NCBI RefSeq assembly: GCF_024611995.1
Contig: NZ_CP102509.1
Location: 682,001-746,000, forward strand
Length of the DNA stretch: 64,000 nucleotides
Direction of reading: 5' to 3'
Source: Streptomyces sp. NBC_00162
GTDB lineage: Bacteria; Actinomycetota; Actinomycetes; Streptomycetales; Streptomycetaceae
Positions within the stretch are counted from its first letter, which is position 1. Each line of letters begins with the position of its first letter. Of this stretch, positions 63,386 to 64,000 are shown in pieces. The translations under genes were made by a program, and so were the position numbers. The notes beneath the pieces are model-generated. The model was given only the letters and a program-made list of their open reading frames with translations, made no database searches and was not told the origin of the DNA.

Positions 63386-64000
63386 TCAGCCCTGGATGCC
63401 GATGCGGGAGTGGGTCCACTGGAACGAGTTGTTGTTCGCGTAAGTGGAGTGGTTCCACCATGTGTAGGTCTGGGTGGTCTGCCACGGGTCGCCGACCGCG
63501 ATCATGTTGGTGGCGCTGTCGTAGCCGTAGATGACGTTCATGTGACCGCCGCCGGTGCGCCAGCCGAACCGGACGGCGAACGGCCGGCCCGCGTCGATCT
63601 CGGCGGCGGACTCACCGAACGAGGCGTTGCGGTTCAGGCTGTGGCCGCTGTTCCTCAGTCCCAGCCTGGCCAGGCCATTGGCCATGTCCTCCAGCGTCGC
63701 GGGCTGGTTGTTGCAGTCCACCCACGTTCCCTGGGCCGCGAGTTGGCAGAACTGCTCCTGACTGACGGAGCGGCCCCAGTGTTTGGCTATGGTCACGCCG
63801 GACGCGTCCCAGCACCACTGGGTCCTGACCTGCTTCTGCATGTCGATCCCGAGTGTCTTCGCGGTCGTGGGCGTGGGTTTCGGGTTCGGGGTCGGGGTCG
63901 AACCGCAGACCGGCAGGGGGGTGGTGTTCTCCTTGATGAAGGCGTCGGCGATGTAGTACGAGCCGGTGAAGATCCACCTCGGGTTGTTCTCCACGGTGTC
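63386..64000 (-). CDS. Papain-like cysteine protease (AvrRpt2 type), N-terminus beyond the window
   Basis: About 204 residues are visible. A linker rich in Pro/Thr/Lys (STPTPNPKPTPTTAKT) precedes a papain-like C39/AvrRpt2-type domain: the catalytic Cys in TQWCWDASGVTIAK, the His in GGGHMNVIYGYD and the acidic/polar residue in AVGDPWQ. It is preceded by TGSYYIADAFIKENTT, which may be an extracellular lead-in, so export is likely. The start codon lies to the right of base 64000; the ATG at 63994 is probably internal. Confidence 0.75.
   Translation of the reverse strand, partial: DTVENNPRWIFTGSYYIADAFIKENTTPLPVCGSTPTPNPKPTPTTAKTLGIDMQKQVRTQWCWDASGVTIAKHWGRSVSQEQFCQLAAQGTWVDCNNQPATLEDMANGLARLGLRNSGHSLNRNASFGESAAEIDAGRPFAVRFGWRTGGGHMNVIYGYDSATNMIAVGDPWQTTQTYTWWNHSTYANNNSFQWTHSRIGIQG

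Overview
The window looks like chromosomal DNA of a Streptomyces-type actinomycete. G+C is very high, third codon positions are G/C, GTG and TTG starts are common, many genes are joined by 4-bp ATGA/GTGA overlaps, and the family content is typical of the group (mycothiol-dependent DinB-fold enzyme, SWIM/DUF6493 pair, MmyB-type regulator relic, RlpA-like and NlpC/P60 secreted proteins). I saw no rRNA, convincing tRNA, CRISPR array or intact insertion sequence.

Layout. 1-14 kb holds unlinked housekeeping and accessory genes: a small secreted peptide, a NUDIX-like protein, a SWIM zinc-finger/DUF6493 pair, a deoxynucleoside kinase, an NlpC/P60 hydrolase, a DinB-fold enzyme, two GNAT acetyltransferases, a methyltransferase-fold protein, a metallo-beta-lactamase-fold hydrolase and an FMN reductase beside a decayed MmyB-type regulator. 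14.5-23.6 kb (minus strand) is a tightly coupled six-gene operon in the order lstA-lstB-lstC-lstD-lstE-lstF. Gene content and order match the lipstatin beta-lactone pathway: two KAS III-like subunits, an OleC-type AMP ligase, an OleD-type reductase, a one-module NRPS and a formyltransferase.

24-33 kb carries secreted proteins (a beta-helix protein, a tandem pair of repeat proteins, a PIG-L deacetylase with a C-terminal repeat region, a lipoprotein) with Tn3 and possible IS3 relics between them. 33-44 kb is cell-envelope biology: a DUF6056-like membrane protein, a MerR-methyltransferase fusion, a matAB-like exopolysaccharide operon with an acyltransferase, a GH16-like lipoprotein, a pyroglutamyl-peptidase-like protein whose expected catalytic Cys is Ser, and a protein built from a recent 300-bp tandem duplication. 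44.6-48.7 kb has a DUF2975/HTH pair behind a palindrome, a CYTH-like protein and a LysR regulator with a perfect 13-bp-arm palindrome just before its start.

48.8-60.7 kb (plus strand) is the most unusual part: eight genes in two clusters. The second cluster is a LodA-like cysteine-tryptophylquinone oxidase plus a LodB-like flavoprotein. The first contains an unknown protein, a DyP peroxidase, a free-standing LodA_N-like protein, a radical SAM/SPASM enzyme, a LodA_C-like domain fused to a ferritin-like domain, and a degenerate flavoprotein. I read this as a split LodA-like system with its own maturation enzymes. 60.7-64 kb ends with an M14 carboxypeptidase with a small partner, a secreted membrane-anchored protein and a papain-like protease cut by the window edge.

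Quality warning: eleven genes are interrupted by fourteen single-base frame breaks, and every one is repaired by adding one G or C to a G/C run. This looks like systematic homopolymer undercalling in the assembly, so these genes are annotated as single CDSs across the breaks.
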